Assembly (NCBI RefSeq): GCF_900112365.1
Contig: NZ_FOLQ01000005.1
Span: forward strand, 218,562 to 282,561
Direction of reading: 5' to 3'
Source of the DNA: Spirosoma endophyticum
GTDB lineage: Bacteria > Bacteroidota > Bacteroidia > Cytophagales > Spirosomataceae
DNA: 64,000 nt
This document shows, piece after piece, positions 16,592-26,217 of the stretch. The notes beneath the pieces are model-generated. The model was not told the DNA's origin. It saw nothing but the letters and a program-made list of their open reading frames with translations, and ran no database searches. How positions within the stretch are numbered: position 1 is the first letter of the stretch; the number at the start of each line of letters is the position of its first letter. The position numbers and the translations under genes were made by a program.

Positions 16592-17647
16592 ATGTTATCC
16601 AGCGAAACTATATTTTTTCTTGCTTTTGCCGCTTTCGTTCTCATAATTATGACTATTGATCTTGGCGTTTTCTCCAAGCAAAAAAGTCACGTTGTTCATT
16701 TTAAAGAAGCCGCCATCTGGAGTGCGATTTGGGTTGCGTTATCGATTGCCTTTTATTTTTTTCTGCAACGATATGGCTATCTCATTCATGGTATCAATAC
16801 GTTTGCCCGACTCAAGGAGGTGCGGGATCTTTACGCCGACCACGTTGAGCTCATTCCGGGCAATTTTGCCACCAGTTTAGATCGCTTCGAGGCCAATATG
16901 GCCCTTGAGTATATTACCGGTTACTTAGTTGAGTACTCACTATCTGCCGACAATATTTTTGTCTTCATCCTGATTTTCAGCTCCTTTGGTGTCCAGGAAC
17001 GGTATTATAAAAAGATTCTGGTGTACGGAATTCTGGGCGCTATCATCCTACGATTTATCTTCATTTTTCTGGGATCGGCTTTAATTCAGCGGTTTGAATG
17101 GATCATGTATTTATTCGGGGCCTTTCTTGTCTACACAGGAATTCAGTTGTTTTTTCAGAAGGAAGATGACGAAAAGATCGAACCGGCCAAGCATCCTGTC
17201 ATTCGGTTTGCCAGCAAATACCTGAATGTTTATCACCGCAACGTAACCGATAATTTTTTCATCCGTCGGAAATCGGACCGCAAACTGTTTGTAACGCCTT
17301 TATTTCTGATTGTCATCGTTGTAGCCTTCACGGATCTGGTTTTTGCCGTTGACTCCATTCCGGCCATTTTCTCGATTACAAAAGATCCCTACATCGTCTT
17401 TTTCTCGAACGTTTTCGCCATCATGGGCTTACGTTCCATGTTCTTCTTCCTGTCGAGCATCATGAGCCAGTTCCGTTTCCTGAAAGTAGGCCTAGCGGTA
17501 TTGCTGACGTTTATTGGGGCAAAAATGCTGGCAGAACATTGGTTGCAGAACATCGGTTTTAAACCCGTTTACTCACTCTACATTATTGTTGGTATTCTGA
17601 GCGTAAGCGTTCTGGCCTCATGGTTGATTCCTGAGAAGAAAGAATAG
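16592..17647 (+). CDS. TerC family integral membrane protein
   Basis: A polytopic membrane protein of 351 residues from the ATG at 16592; the frame could also open at a TTG 21 bases upstream. The TerC/Alx signature acidic membrane motifs are present: MTIDLGVF in the first helix, EYITGYLVEYSLSADNIFVF, and later FTDLVFAVDSIPAIF. Members are connected with metal ion (manganese) export and tellurite resistance, and some act with the Sec apparatus. No other tellurite resistance genes lie near. It stands as a single gene. Confidence 0.9.
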   Translation: MLSSETIFFLAFAAFVLIIMTIDLGVFSKQKSHVVHFKEAAIWSAIWVALSIAFYFFLQRYGYLIHGINTFARLKEVRDLYADHVELIPGNFATSLDRFEANMALEYITGYLVEYSLSADNIFVFILIFSSFGVQERYYKKILVYGILGAIILRFIFIFLGSALIQRFEWIMYLFGAFLVYTGIQLFFQKEDDEKIEPAKHPVIRFASKYLNVYHRNVTDNFFIRRKSDRKLFVTPLFLIVIVVAFTDLVFAVDSIPAIFSITKDPYIVFFSNVFAIMGLRSMFFFLSSIMSQFRFLKVGLAVLLTFIGAKMLAEHWLQNIGFKPVYSLYIIVGILSVSVLASWLIPEKKE

Positions 17648-17749
17648 CGTTGCCGGCAGCAGGATTTAGACAACTAAAATGAATTATTAGGTTGAGACGT
17701 TGATTCGTTAGTAAAATCCTGCCGGGTTGCCGGTGCAATTCAGATCATT

Positions 17750-20700
17750 GTGAAAATCCCGCTTCAGACTGTTCTTAAAACCTTTCGTCGACGATTAACC
17801 AACCTCAGTAGCCTCAACCGCTCCTTGTTGCTGACGAGCCTGCCCGCCGGACAGTTCCTGGATCTTCATGAAGCGGATTTTCTGCTTAACAAGCCTTCAT
17901 TTACCGTAATTGCTGATTTAGTTGCCCGGAAACCATCGGTTGCTTTATGCGAAGTCCTTGATCCCCGACAGGAACGTAGCAACGAAGTCAGTCGTAAACT
18001 TCGGAAGATTGACCGTACGGCCCGCTTCATTGAGGAGGAGCGCGGAACGGAAGATTTGTATGTTGGCTGGCCGTTTGTAAAAGGAAAATTTCTGGACGAT
18101 ACGGTTGTTCACGGGCCACTGCTTTTTTTCCCCGTTAAGATTGAGCAACAGGGAAAATTCTGGAAACTGGTACGTAGGGGCGATGAGCTGGCCTTTCTGA
18201 ATCCAACGCTGGCGCTGGCTTATGGACAGTTCAATCAGGTCAGGCTACCCGACGATCTTGTCGAGAAAACGATGGATGATCTCGATCGAGATCCCGTCGT
18301 TTTTCGCACACAACTCTACGAATGGCTTAAAAGCAGCCCACTCGAAATCAACTTTAATCAGGATTTGTTTGTCGATAAACTCCAGTTTTTCAACAAACAA
18401 ACAGCCAAAGACCTGGGGCAACTCGAACGTACTGGCGAGCTAAAACTTTATCCTGAAGCCATATTGGGCATTTTTCCGCAAGCGGGATCATTTCTGGTAC
18501 CGGATTATGATGCGCTTTTGGCGAGGAGCGAGGTGCCAGGTGCAGGGAGAGAAGAGCAAGAAGTGGAAGGTGAGGAGAAGGAAGAAATAGCACCAGTTAA
18601 TTTGCCGACTATTTTCCCCATGCCCCATGCTCCACACTCCTTGCCCCCCACTCAACTTCCTGAAAAAAACATTCACACGCCCTTGCCGATGGACGCATCA
18701 CAAGAACTGGCGTTGCGAGCGGTGAAAGCAGGTCAATCGCTGGTTGTGCAGGGGCCTCCCGGTACAGGTAAATCTCAACTCATTGCTAACCTGATGGCCG
18801 ACGCAGCCGCATCGGGTAAGCGGGTATTGCTCGTTTGCCAGAAACGGGCGGCACTCGACGTTGTGCAGGAGCGACTTGAACAGGTCGGCATGGGTTCTTT
18901 TTTAGCTTTAATTCATGATTTTCAGGATGACCGACGTGCATTGTATGCTCAGATCGCCAGCCAGATAGACCAGGTAGATGCTTTTCGACAACAGAACAAT
19001 AGCTTAAACGCAGTGTTGCTCGAACGCGACTTCGAGATTGAAAGTAAACGTATTGACGAGACAGTTACGGCTTTGAAATCGTTTAAAGATGCGCTATTCG
19101 ACACGAGTGAATGTAGTCTTTCAGCCAAAGAATTGTATTTGATTAGTGAGCCGGACAAACCGACGATTCCACTCGAAGATATTTATACACAGTTCCCATT
19201 GAATAATGTGGATAACTTCGTCCGGCGTCTTGGCGATTACGTAGCGTATCAGCAACGTTTGGGGTCAGATCATCCTTGGGCTGAGCGAGTCAATTTTGCA
19301 CTATTCTTGAATGCTGACCTGACGAAAGCCGATCAGGTAATTAATGAGTTGACCCAGCTACGTAATGATACAAATGGCCAAACGGCGACTTTTTTGAGCC
19401 AGCCGCTTGCACTGGCTGAACTAGCTGAATGGCAAGCGCGCGATTGGGAATTAACGGCTTTATTAAATCTCCTTACAGGTGATGATGCCGTTACGTTATG
19501 GGAAATTGTTAAGACGTTTCGTAACAACCCCAGCCATCCAGCTTTCACAACGGAGGAGACTCAACTGGAGAAAATAGCTCAGACATGGGATAATGCACTG
19601 GAAACTCCTGGCCCAGAGCTATCGCTACAACCTATTGAATTGCCACCTTTTCGCGAACTATTGGCCGATGCACTCGCTGCCCGACCTTCCTGGATGACCT
19701 GGAATTGGTGGCAGTTAACGAAATCAGGCAAAACTCAATTGCAGAACGTTGCATCAGCTAACGGATTGGCTCTATCAGAGAATGATTTGCGGACGTTAAC
19801 AGCGAAAGTAGCCAAGCGTGTTCAATTAGAAACTGTTCAGCAACATAGTACTACGTTGCTTACCGGTTTATCGCTTCCTAACTCACCTGACAGCATTCGA
19901 CTTGTGCAACGCGCCCAGCATATTACCGAACGTTTGAACGCACTTCAACTGCTACATCGACTGCCAGAATCTTGCTGGCAAACGTCAAAAAAATTTATGG
20001 ATGTTGTAACGAATTTACTACGTGTTGCAGCAACAGTTGAAAAACAACGAATAGAAGCCCAAGTCTACCTCACAACGGACCAAATTCATCAACTCTGGGA
20101 GGACGATGTTTATGCGGATAACCTACGCCGTATACTAAGCAGTGATTTCGATCTGTTAGTTGAAGCGGATAGATTACAGCAAGGCTTTTCTGAGACTGAA
20201 CGAACCGTTATAAACCGATTAAGTGATCATGAACCATTACATTGGGAGGAAATGTTTCAGGAAAGTGTTTACCGTGCCTGGATTGGCCACATTGAAGCCA
20301 AATACCCTGAACTTCGCAGTGTTTCGTCGCTGAAAATGGGCCAATGGGAACAGACATTGCAGGAGAGTGTACGGCGAAAGCAAATACTAAGCCGTGATAT
20401 TCTGCTGGTTAAATTGCGTGAGCAGACGTATCGAAATTTAATGCTTAACAGACTGAGCAACGTAGTGACATATCGTGATCTGCTGCATCAGACCAGTAAG
20501 AAACGAAACGTGTGGCCAGTTCGTAAACTGATGGAATCGTTTGCTGATGAAGTGTTCAAATTGGTACCATGTTGGCTGGCCTCACCCGAATCGGTATCGG
20601 CGATGTTTCCATTACGTGAAGGTCTGTTCGATCTGGTTATTTTCGATGAAGCATCGCAATGCTTTGCGGAGAATGGTGTTCCAGCGATGGTGCGGGGTAA

Positions 20701-21775
20701 ACAAGTGGTTATTACCGGCGATAACCAGCAACTTCGGCCCAGTGATCTTTACCGAATCCGCATTGATGAGAATGAGCTGGCCGAAGAAACCCCGGCCGCT
20801 CTGGAAGTAGAATCACTCCTTGAATTAGCTGCTCAGGAATTACCACAAGTATCGCTAAATGAACATTATCGAAGTCGATCGCTGGATTTAATTACGTTCT
20901 CAAACGAACATTTTTATCAAAATAAATTATCCCTTCTTCCACACTTCGATGTCGTTAATCGGCACGAGCCAGCGATTCGTTATGTGAACGTGAAGGGAAT
21001 TTGGCAACAAAATACCAATCTGGCTGAAGCCGACGCCATACTGCAACTTCTCGACCAATTGACTACTGAGCTGCCCGGACGTTCTGTGGGCATCGTTACG
21101 TTCAACTATCCGCAACAGCAATTGATTCAGGATATGCTGGAAGATCGTTTCCTAGCAGAAGCAGCTTCTGATGGAAATAAACAGGAAATCCCAGCTGGTT
21201 TGTTTGTCAAAAATATTGAAAACGTACAAGGTGACGAGCGTGACGTTATTATTTTCTCCGTTGGCTATGCACCTGACGAACGCGGAAAATTATCCATGCA
21301 ATTTGGGAGTCTTAATGCGCGTGGTGGCGGAAACCGCCTGAACGTAGCTGTCACGCGAGCAAGGGAACGGGTATATGTAGTTACGAGCCTCTGGCCCGAT
21401 CAGCTCACCATTGCCGATACAGCTAATGAAGGTCCGAGGCTGCTAAAAGCCTATTTAGCCTACGCCCTTAACGTAGCGCAGCAACAGTTTCGACCGACTC
21501 TGCAAACTCAACAGATATTTCCATCCGGCACTTTATTGAAGGATAAATTAGCCGCCCAGCATCCTGATTGGCAGCCCGAACTTCCTTTCGCCGATTTGAC
21601 AGTTAAAACCGATGATACGTATCAATCCCTTGTACTAACCGACGATGATACTTATTATCAACAGACGCTCAAACAAACTCACGCTTATCTACCGATAGCG
21701 TTACAAGCTCGAAAATGGCCGTTTCAGCGTGTTTGGAGTAGGGAATATTGGCGGGATAAAAGTAAAAAAGCCTGA
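17750..21775 (+). CDS. Large superfamily 1 (UPF1/Dna2-like) DNA/RNA helicase
   Basis: A 1341-residue protein beginning with GTG at 17750; no in-frame ATG lies near. The order is an N-terminal domain of about 250 residues of unknown fold, a low-complexity linker at about 257-305, Walker A GPPGTGKS near 336, a long helical insertion (about 440-940), Walker B VIFDEASQC near 965, GDNQQLRPSD, the LNEHYRSRS motif, then the second RecA domain with VQGDERDVIIFSVG and VAVTRARERVYVV near 1200. These are the motifs of SF1 helicases of the UPF1/Dna2 type with the AAA_11/AAA_12 domain pair. No nuclease motif was recognised, and no defence genes flank it, so a role in general nucleic acid processing is as likely as defence. 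The linker is encoded by a heptad-repeat array. Confidence 0.85.
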   Translation: MKIPLQTVLKTFRRRLTNLSSLNRSLLLTSLPAGQFLDLHEADFLLNKPSFTVIADLVARKPSVALCEVLDPRQERSNEVSRKLRKIDRTARFIEEERGTEDLYVGWPFVKGKFLDDTVVHGPLLFFPVKIEQQGKFWKLVRRGDELAFLNPTLALAYGQFNQVRLPDDLVEKTMDDLDRDPVVFRTQLYEWLKSSPLEINFNQDLFVDKLQFFNKQTAKDLGQLERTGELKLYPEAILGIFPQAGSFLVPDYDALLARSEVPGAGREEQEVEGEEKEEIAPVNLPTIFPMPHAPHSLPPTQLPEKNIHTPLPMDASQELALRAVKAGQSLVVQGPPGTGKSQLIANLMADAAASGKRVLLVCQKRAALDVVQERLEQVGMGSFLALIHDFQDDRRALYAQIASQIDQVDAFRQQNNSLNAVLLERDFEIESKRIDETVTALKSFKDALFDTSECSLSAKELYLISEPDKPTIPLEDIYTQFPLNNVDNFVRRLGDYVAYQQRLGSDHPWAERVNFALFLNADLTKADQVINELTQLRNDTNGQTATFLSQPLALAELAEWQARDWELTALLNLLTGDDAVTLWEIVKTFRNNPSHPAFTTEETQLEKIAQTWDNALETPGPELSLQPIELPPFRELLADALAARPSWMTWNWWQLTKSGKTQLQNVASANGLALSENDLRTLTAKVAKRVQLETVQQHSTTLLTGLSLPNSPDSIRLVQRAQHITERLNALQLLHRLPESCWQTSKKFMDVVTNLLRVAATVEKQRIEAQVYLTTDQIHQLWEDDVYADNLRRILSSDFDLLVEADRLQQGFSETERTVINRLSDHEPLHWEEMFQESVYRAWIGHIEAKYPELRSVSSLKMGQWEQTLQESVRRKQILSRDILLVKLREQTYRNLMLNRLSNVVTYRDLLHQTSKKRNVWPVRKLMESFADEVFKLVPCWLASPESVSAMFPLREGLFDLVIFDEASQCFAENGVPAMVRGKQVVITGDNQQLRPSDLYRIRIDENELAEETPAALEVESLLELAAQELPQVSLNEHYRSRSLDLITFSNEHFYQNKLSLLPHFDVVNRHEPAIRYVNVKGIWQQNTNLAEADAILQLLDQLTTELPGRSVGIVTFNYPQQQLIQDMLEDRFLAEAASDGNKQEIPAGLFVKNIENVQGDERDVIIFSVGYAPDERGKLSMQFGSLNARGGGNRLNVAVTRARERVYVVTSLWPDQLTIADTANEGPRLLKAYLAYALNVAQQQFRPTLQTQQIFPSGTLLKDKLAAQHPDWQPELPFADLTVKTDDTYQSLVLTDDDTYYQQTLKQTHAYLPIALQARKWPFQRVWSREYWRDKSKKA
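18521..18656. repeat. Intragenic inverted heptad array within the helicase gene
   Basis: Left arm: about ten 7-base units starting with G from 18521 (GCGAGGA, GCGAGGT, GCCAGGT, GCAGGGA, GAGAAGA, GCAAGAA, GTGGAAG, GTGAGGA, GAAGGAA). Right arm, inverted, about 18616-18656: read on the minus strand GTTGAGT, GGGGGGC, AAGGAGT, GTGGAGC, ATGGGGC, ATGGGG. The left arm is purine-rich, the right pyrimidine-rich. The reading frame stays open and gives a charged, then proline-rich linker (EEQEVEGEEKEE, then HAPHSLPPTQLP). Confidence 0.65.
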
Positions 21776-21790
21776 GTTTCCCCAGGCTTT
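21767..21790. terminator. Bidirectional terminator between the helicase gene and carA
   Basis: AAAGCCTG (21767-21774) pairs with CAGGCTTT (21783-21790). It overlaps the helicase TGA. On the minus strand it is followed by TTTTTTACTTTT, a good U-run for carA. Confidence 0.8.
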
Positions 21791-21793
21791 CAA

Positions 21794-22897
21794 TTATTCT
21801 TTCATCATTCCTACAAACTGATCGAACAAATAGCGCGAGTCGTGCGGTCCTGGCGAGGACTCGGGGTGGTACTGCACCGAGAATGCTGGTTTGTCCTTCC
21901 GACGAATACCTTCAATCGTATTATCATTGAGGTTGATATGCGTCAGCTCAACATTAGGATGGTCCATCACTTCGTCAGCTTTCACGGCAAAACCATGATT
22001 CTGGGAGGTTACTTCGCAGTAGCCTGTAATCAGGTTTTTAACAGGATGGTTCAGCCCACGGTGGCCATTGTGCATTTTATAGGTTGAAATGCCACTAGCC
22101 AACGACAGAATCTGGTGTCCCAGACAAATACCGAATAACGGCGTTTCTGTCTCTAATGCCTGCTTAACAGTTTCAACTGCGTAGGGCATCGCTGCCGGGT
22201 CACCAGGGCCGTTAGCAATGAAAAATCCATCCGGTTTCCATGCCGCTATCTCCTTATACGGTGTTTTAGCCGGAAAAACTTTACAGAACACATCTCGTTC
22301 GTGAAAATTCGTCAGGATACTACGTTTAACACCAAGATCCAGTACGGCTACGCGCAAACTGGATTCAGGATTACCCGATTCGTAAGCTTCAGGTGTGCAC
22401 ACTTCGGAAGATAGCTCAAGGCCATCCATATCGGGGATTTTCTGTAGTTCAGCCAGTAATACAGCCGGGTCCAGAATTTCTGACGATATAATACAGTTCA
22501 TCACACCTTTTGAACGGATATAGCGTACCAACTGCCGCGTATCCACGCCATGAATCCCAACAATACCAGCCCGTTCAAAATAATCCTGTAATGAACCATC
22601 AGCCGTATACCGGGAGTGAATATTTGAGAAGAAATTACATACCATTCCCCGGATTTTCACCCCACCTGATTCTTGCTCGGCGTTATTAAGCACACCGTAA
22701 TTACCAATGTGTGAGGTGGTATTGATAACTATCTGGCCATAATAGGAAGGATCAGTGTAAATCTCCTGATACCCGGTCATACCCGTATTAAAGCAAATTT
22801 CGCCCCCAGCTGTTCCTATTTTACCGAGAGCTAGTCCTCGATAAACGGTTCCATCCTGCAAAACTAGTAGCGCTTCAGGTTGCTGCGTGTGTTTCAT
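21794..22897 (-). CDS. carA: Carbamoyl-phosphate synthase small (glutaminase) subunit
   Basis: A 367-residue protein that hydrolyses glutamine and passes ammonia to the large subunit CarB for carbamoyl phosphate in pyrimidine and arginine synthesis. The N-terminal CPSase domain (GEICFNTGMTGYQEIYTDPS) is followed by a class I glutamine amidotransferase with the nucleophile C258 in GICLGHQ and the partners H344 and E346 in VQYHPESSPGP. ANGPGDP is also conserved. Length is normal. carB is not in the window. It follows rplQ on the same strand, but a strong terminator separates them, so it has its own promoter. Confidence 0.96.
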   Translation of the reverse strand: MKHTQQPEALLVLQDGTVYRGLALGKIGTAGGEICFNTGMTGYQEIYTDPSYYGQIVINTTSHIGNYGVLNNAEQESGGVKIRGMVCNFFSNIHSRYTADGSLQDYFERAGIVGIHGVDTRQLVRYIRSKGVMNCIISSEILDPAVLLAELQKIPDMDGLELSSEVCTPEAYESGNPESSLRVAVLDLGVKRSILTNFHERDVFCKVFPAKTPYKEIAAWKPDGFFIANGPGDPAAMPYAVETVKQALETETPLFGICLGHQILSLASGISTYKMHNGHRGLNHPVKNLITGYCEVTSQNHGFAVKADEVMDHPNVELTHINLNDNTIEGIRRKDKPAFSVQYHPESSPGPHDSRYLFDQFVGMMKE

Positions 22898-22921
22898 GTA
22901 TGCGTTTTGGCTAATAAGACT

Positions 22922-22952
22922 AAAAAAAAGGGCTAACCATTGCGGTTAACCC
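22922..22952 (-). terminator. Rho-independent terminator of the ribosomal operon after rplQ
   Basis: On the minus strand GGGTTAACC pairs with GGTTAGCCC (one G-U pair) around a 5-base loop, followed by eight T. It lies 32 bases after the rplQ stop. Confidence 0.88.
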
Positions 22953-22984
22953 ATTTCTATATGACGTGTTAGTTAAGCACTTCG

Positions 22985-23764
22985 TTATTGTTCTTCTTTA
23001 CCACCTTTCAAACGATCCTGCAATTCTTTCAGTTCGTCCAATTTGCCGTCACGTGCCAGCGCAGCCTGTTCATTCCAGCTAGTCGCGTCGTGTACGTTAA
23101 AACTTGATCCTGCTTCAGATAATACCTGTTGGACAGTCTCATCTTGCGCGTCAGCCAACTGTGTAAAGGTAGTGATACCACCATTGTTCAACAACTCAGC
23201 AATTTTAGGGCCTATCCCTTCGATCAGCGTCAAATCATCACCAGCAGCTGGTGCAGCAGCAACAGATGCTTCATCGACAGGAGCTTCGGTAGACGTAGCA
23301 ACTGGAGCAGATGTTGCATCTGCTGATTTCGTACCACTTCCCCGACGGCTCCGACGCGTTTTGGTCGTTGTCGCTGCTTTTTCAGCAACAGCCGAAAGAA
23401 GCAATTCGTTGAAGTCAACGAGTTCGATCAAGCAGGTTTCTGCGTTATCACCCAGGCGATTTCCCAGTTTAATGATGCGTGTATACCCACCCGGACGGCT
23501 AGCGATTTTGTCGGCTACCGTTCCGAACAGTTCCTTCATCGTCTCTTTATCATTCAACGATTGAAATACAACGCGACGATTCTGATAGGTGTCATCTTTA
23601 GCCCGCGTCAGGATAGGCTCCACGAATTTGCGGAGCTCTTTCGCCTTCGCAAGTGTCGTCTCAATGCGCTTATGCAGGATGAGCGACGAAGCCATGTTCT
23701 GTAACATCGCTTCGCGGTGCGAATGTGTCCGGCTTAAGTGATTATCTTTTTTACCGTGTCTCAT
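22985..23764 (-). CDS. rplQ: Ribosomal protein bL17 with a C-terminal helix-hairpin-helix domain
   Basis: Residues 1 to about 127 are a normal bL17 ([20 protein letters not shown], later [14 protein letters not shown]). A basic then Ala/Ser/Thr-rich linker covers about 128-175, and residues about 176-250 form a second domain, [17 protein letters not shown] and onward, a helix-hairpin-helix fold of the type found as an extra on some Bacteroidota ribosomal proteins. The total of 259 residues is about twice the usual bL17 length. The domain could bind rRNA or DNA, but no function is known. It is the last gene of the ribosomal cluster, 90 bases after rpoA, with a heptad array in the gap and a terminator after it. 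Confidence 0.95.
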   Translation of the reverse strand: MRHGKKDNHLSRTHSHREAMLQNMASSLILHKRIETTLAKAKELRKFVEPILTRAKDDTYQNRRVVFQSLNDKETMKELFGTVADKIASRPGGYTRIIKLGNRLGDNAETCLIELVDFNELLLSAVAEKAATTTKTRRSRRGSGTKSADATSAPVATSTEAPVDEASVAAAPAAGDDLTLIEGIGPKIAELLNNGGITTFTQLADAQDETVQQVLSEAGSSFNVHDATSWNEQAALARDGKLDELKELQDRLKGGKEEQ

Positions 23765-23772
23765 TTTCTTAT

Positions 23773-23854
23773 TTAGTCGTCAGTCGATAGTCGTTAGTCG
23801 ATAATGATTAGCTGGCATACCTGCTAATGACTAACGACTGACGACTAACTACTA
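23773..23854. repeat. Inverted heptad array between rpoA and rplQ
   Basis: Left arm 23773-23812 in perfect 7-base phase: TTAGTCG, TCAGTCG, ATAGTCG, TTAGTCG, ATAATGA, TTAGC. A 10-base spacer follows, then an inverted arm (23823-23854) that reads on the minus strand TTAGTCG, TCAGTCG, TTAGTCA, TTAGC. The arms can pair over about 30 bases with shifts of whole heptads. It occupies the entire gap and reaches the rpoA stop codon. Confidence 0.8.
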
Positions 23855-24844
23855 TTAATCTTCGTCTAGTCTGTACTTAGCGACGTCCATACCGAACGTC
23901 AGGTTCTTTTCAGCAACTAATTGCTCAAGCTCTGTCAACGACTTCTTACCGAAGTTGCGGAACTTCATCATGTCCGAAATCTCAAGCCGGACGAGGTCAC
24001 CCAGCGTCCGTACATCTGCTGATTTTAGGCAGTTGTAAGCCCGAACCGAGAGGTCAAGATCTGCAAGCGACGTTTTCAAAAGTTTCCGCATGTGCAGAAC
24101 TTCTTCATCAACTACGTTTTCTTCTTCCGGTTTAGCCGTTTCAAACGTCATTGTCTGATCCGAGAACAGCATGAAGTGTTGAATCAGGATATAAGCTGCA
24201 CCTTTCAATGCTTCTTCCGGGTGGATCGAACCATCCGTTTCAATATCCAGCAACAGCCGCTCGTAATCCGTTTTTTGCTCAACCCGCGTATTTTCAACAC
24301 TATACTTCACGTTTTTAATCGGCGTGTAGATAGCATCAATCGGAATATGACCAAACGGTAACTCATTTGCCCGTGGTTCATCGGCAGGCACATAGCCACG
24401 ACCTTTTTCCACGAAGATTTCCATCTCTAAATCACGTGTATCGTCGATGTGGCAAATTTCCAATTCTGGATTCAACACTTCGAACGAAGGCGAAAATTTA
24501 GATATATCACCAGCCTTTAAGACTGACTGTTTTTTAATATTGACGGTGATTTTGTTGTCGACCATGTCATTGATCTTCTTAAATCGAACCATTTTAAGGT
24601 TCAGAATGATCTCTGTCACGTCTTCAACAACGCCCTCGATTGAAGAAAATTCGTGCAACACACCGGGAAATTTTACGCTCGTGATGGCGTAACCTTCCAG
24701 CGATGACAACAGTATGCGCCGTAACGCGTTACCGATTGTTACACCATATCCTTTTTCAAGGGGTTTGAATTCAAACACCCCGTGAAAGTCGTCAGCTTTC
24801 TCCACTACGACTTTGTCGGGCATTTGGAACGCTAAAATTGACAT
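23855..24844 (-). CDS. rpoA: RNA polymerase alpha subunit
   Basis: A 329-residue alpha subunit. The N-terminal dimerisation and beta-binding domain has [22 protein letters not shown] and [15 protein letters not shown]; the C-terminal domain has helix-hairpin-helix signatures [20 protein letters not shown] and [14 protein letters not shown]. Length and domain order are normal. It sits between rpsD and rplQ, its usual place in the alpha operon, but both flanking gaps are filled by repeats, which may change its dose relative to the ribosomal proteins. Confidence 0.98.
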   Translation of the reverse strand: MSILAFQMPDKVVVEKADDFHGVFEFKPLEKGYGVTIGNALRRILLSSLEGYAITSVKFPGVLHEFSSIEGVVEDVTEIILNLKMVRFKKINDMVDNKITVNIKKQSVLKAGDISKFSPSFEVLNPELEICHIDDTRDLEMEIFVEKGRGYVPADEPRANELPFGHIPIDAIYTPIKNVKYSVENTRVEQKTDYERLLLDIETDGSIHPEEALKGAAYILIQHFMLFSDQTMTFETAKPEEENVVDEEVLHMRKLLKTSLADLDLSVRAYNCLKSADVRTLGDLVRLEISDMMKFRNFGKKSLTELEQLVAEKNLTFGMDVAKYRLDED

Positions 24845-24899
24845 ACGTTTCGTATTTTACAGCAGTTCTCTGCCTTGGCGTGAAGACTGAAATTTATCT

Positions 24900-24984
24900 G
24901 GTTTTCAGTTTCTTCGATTTTGGTATTCTTCTGGACTCAATGACCAGCCTTCAACCGAAAACCAATCAACCATGAACCGTAACC
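24900..24984. repeat. Inverted heptad array between rpsD and rpoA
   Basis: Left arm from 24900: GGTTTTC, AGTTTCT, TCGATTT, TGGTATT, CTTCTGG. Right arm 24950-24984 in exact phase: TTCAACC, GAAAACC, AATCAAC, CATGAAC, CGTAACC, which inverts to GGTTACG, GTTCATG, GTTGATT, GGTTTTC, GGTTGAA. More degenerate than the rplQ copy. A second hairpin, GCAGAACCCATATG-type, lies at about 25000-25022 right after rpsD. Confidence 0.6.
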
Positions 24985-25031
24985 TATTTATAGAAAAGCC
25001 AGCAGAACCCATATGAGTTCTGCCAGTACTG

Positions 25032-25637
25032 TTACTTCGAATACAATTCGACGATGGCTTGCTCGTTGAAGTTTTCGGGGATTTGATCGCGCTCAGGGTA
25101 GCTAATAAACTTACCCGTTAATTGCTGACCATCCCACTCAACCCAGTTGTACCGTTTGGTATTCCGGGCTGAAAGACTTGTCGAGACAGCTTCCAGTGAT
25201 TTCGATTTCTCACGAACGCCAATCAACTGACCAGGCTTGAGAGAATATGAAGGGATGTTAACAACTTCGCCATCAACAATAATGTGTTTGTGCGAAACCA
25301 ACTGACGGGCGGCCCGACGAGAAGATGCGATGCCTAAACGATAAACAGTGTTATCAAGCCGAGCTTCACATAGTTTTAACAAGTTCTCACCTGTAATACC
25401 TTCCCGAACCTGAGCCCGGTGGAACAGTGCCCGGAACTGACGCTCCAGAATACCGTAAGTATATTTTACTTTCTGCTTTTCCAGCAACTGGAGCGCATAT
25501 TCGGACTGTTTCCGTTTGCGACCCCGACCGTGCATACCCGGTCCGTAATTTTTCTTCTGTAGCGCTTTGCTCGGTCCCATGATGGGTTCGCCGAACTTGC
25601 GCGAAATTTTGGCTTTAGGCCCAGTGTAACGTGCCAT
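25032..25637 (-). CDS. rpsD: Ribosomal protein uS4
   Basis: A 201-residue uS4, a primary 16S rRNA-binding protein of the 30S body. It starts [17 protein letters not shown] and has the S4 RNA-binding domain near the middle ([30 protein letters not shown]). It lacks the zinc cysteines of some paralogues. It is in the alpha operon between rpsK and rpoA. Confidence 0.98.
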   Translation of the reverse strand: MARYTGPKAKISRKFGEPIMGPSKALQKKNYGPGMHGRGRKRKQSEYALQLLEKQKVKYTYGILERQFRALFHRAQVREGITGENLLKLCEARLDNTVYRLGIASSRRAARQLVSHKHIIVDGEVVNIPSYSLKPGQLIGVREKSKSLEAVSTSLSARNTKRYNWVEWDGQQLTGKFISYPERDQIPENFNEQAIVELYSK

Positions 25638-25716
25638 TCTTCAATGAATGAATAATTGTGAAACATTGGACAGACACAACCAAATGTCGCCTGCCCCTAT
25701 TCATGCCATCCGTAAG

Positions 25717-26112
25717 TTATACGCGACGACGCTTTGGCGGCCGACACCCATTGTGCGGCAGCGGGGTAATATCACGGATCGTTGTTACTTCGATACCTGA
25801 GTTCTGAATGGTACGGATTGCCGACTCACGACCTGATCCCGGACCTTTCACAAACACTTCTGCTTTGCGCATACCCAGATCATGGGCAACGGCAGCACAG
25901 TTAGAAGCGGCAGTCTGCGCAGCATAGGGAGTATTTTTCTTTGAGCCACGGAAGCCCATTTTACCCGCCGATGCCCAAGAGATAACCTGGCCGTTCATAT
26001 TGGTAATCGAAATGATGATGTTGTTGAACGTAGCCCGGATATGTACCTGACCAACGGGTTCAACGACTACCACCCGCTTTTTCGCTTTGTCTTTGCGTTT
26101 TGCTTGAGCCAT
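25717..26112 (-). CDS. rpsK: Ribosomal protein uS11
   Basis: A 131-residue uS11 of the 30S platform. Signatures are [37 protein letters not shown] and the C-terminal [18 protein letters not shown]. Position after rpsM and before rpsD is usual. Confidence 0.98.
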   Translation of the reverse strand: MAQAKRKDKAKKRVVVVEPVGQVHIRATFNNIIISITNMNGQVISWASAGKMGFRGSKKNTPYAAQTAASNCAAVAHDLGMRKAEVFVKGPGSGRESAIRTIQNSGIEVTTIRDITPLPHNGCRPPKRRRV

Positions 26113-26123
26113 TGTTTTTAGGT

Positions 26124-26215
26124 AATCGTCAATATGTCATCGATCATCATTACTTATCCCAAGAGACTCAGCTCAAAGAACCACAAATGCTCCGTATGAC
26201 GATGAGCGACCGATT
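26124..26215. repeat. Degenerate heptad-like inverted array between rpsM and rpsK
   Basis: Left: AATCGTC, AATATGT, CATCGAT, CATCATT from 26124. Right arm, inverted, near 26190-26215, reads AATCGGT, CGCTCAT, CGTCATA. The period is weaker than in the other copies and the middle is not repetitive. Confidence 0.35.
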
Positions 26216-26217
26216 AA

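Noticed and set aside
16592..17647. Tellurite resistance cluster
   Set aside because: Only terC is present; no terD/terZ-type genes nearby, so the general metal-homeostasis role is preferred.
17750..21775. Phage-defence island around the helicase
   Set aside because: Neighbours are TerC and carA; no nuclease, methylase, reverse transcriptase or toxin gene was seen.
23773..23854. Heptad arrays as CRISPR
   Set aside because: Units are 7 bases, there are no unique spacers of constant length, the second arm is inverted and no cas genes are present.
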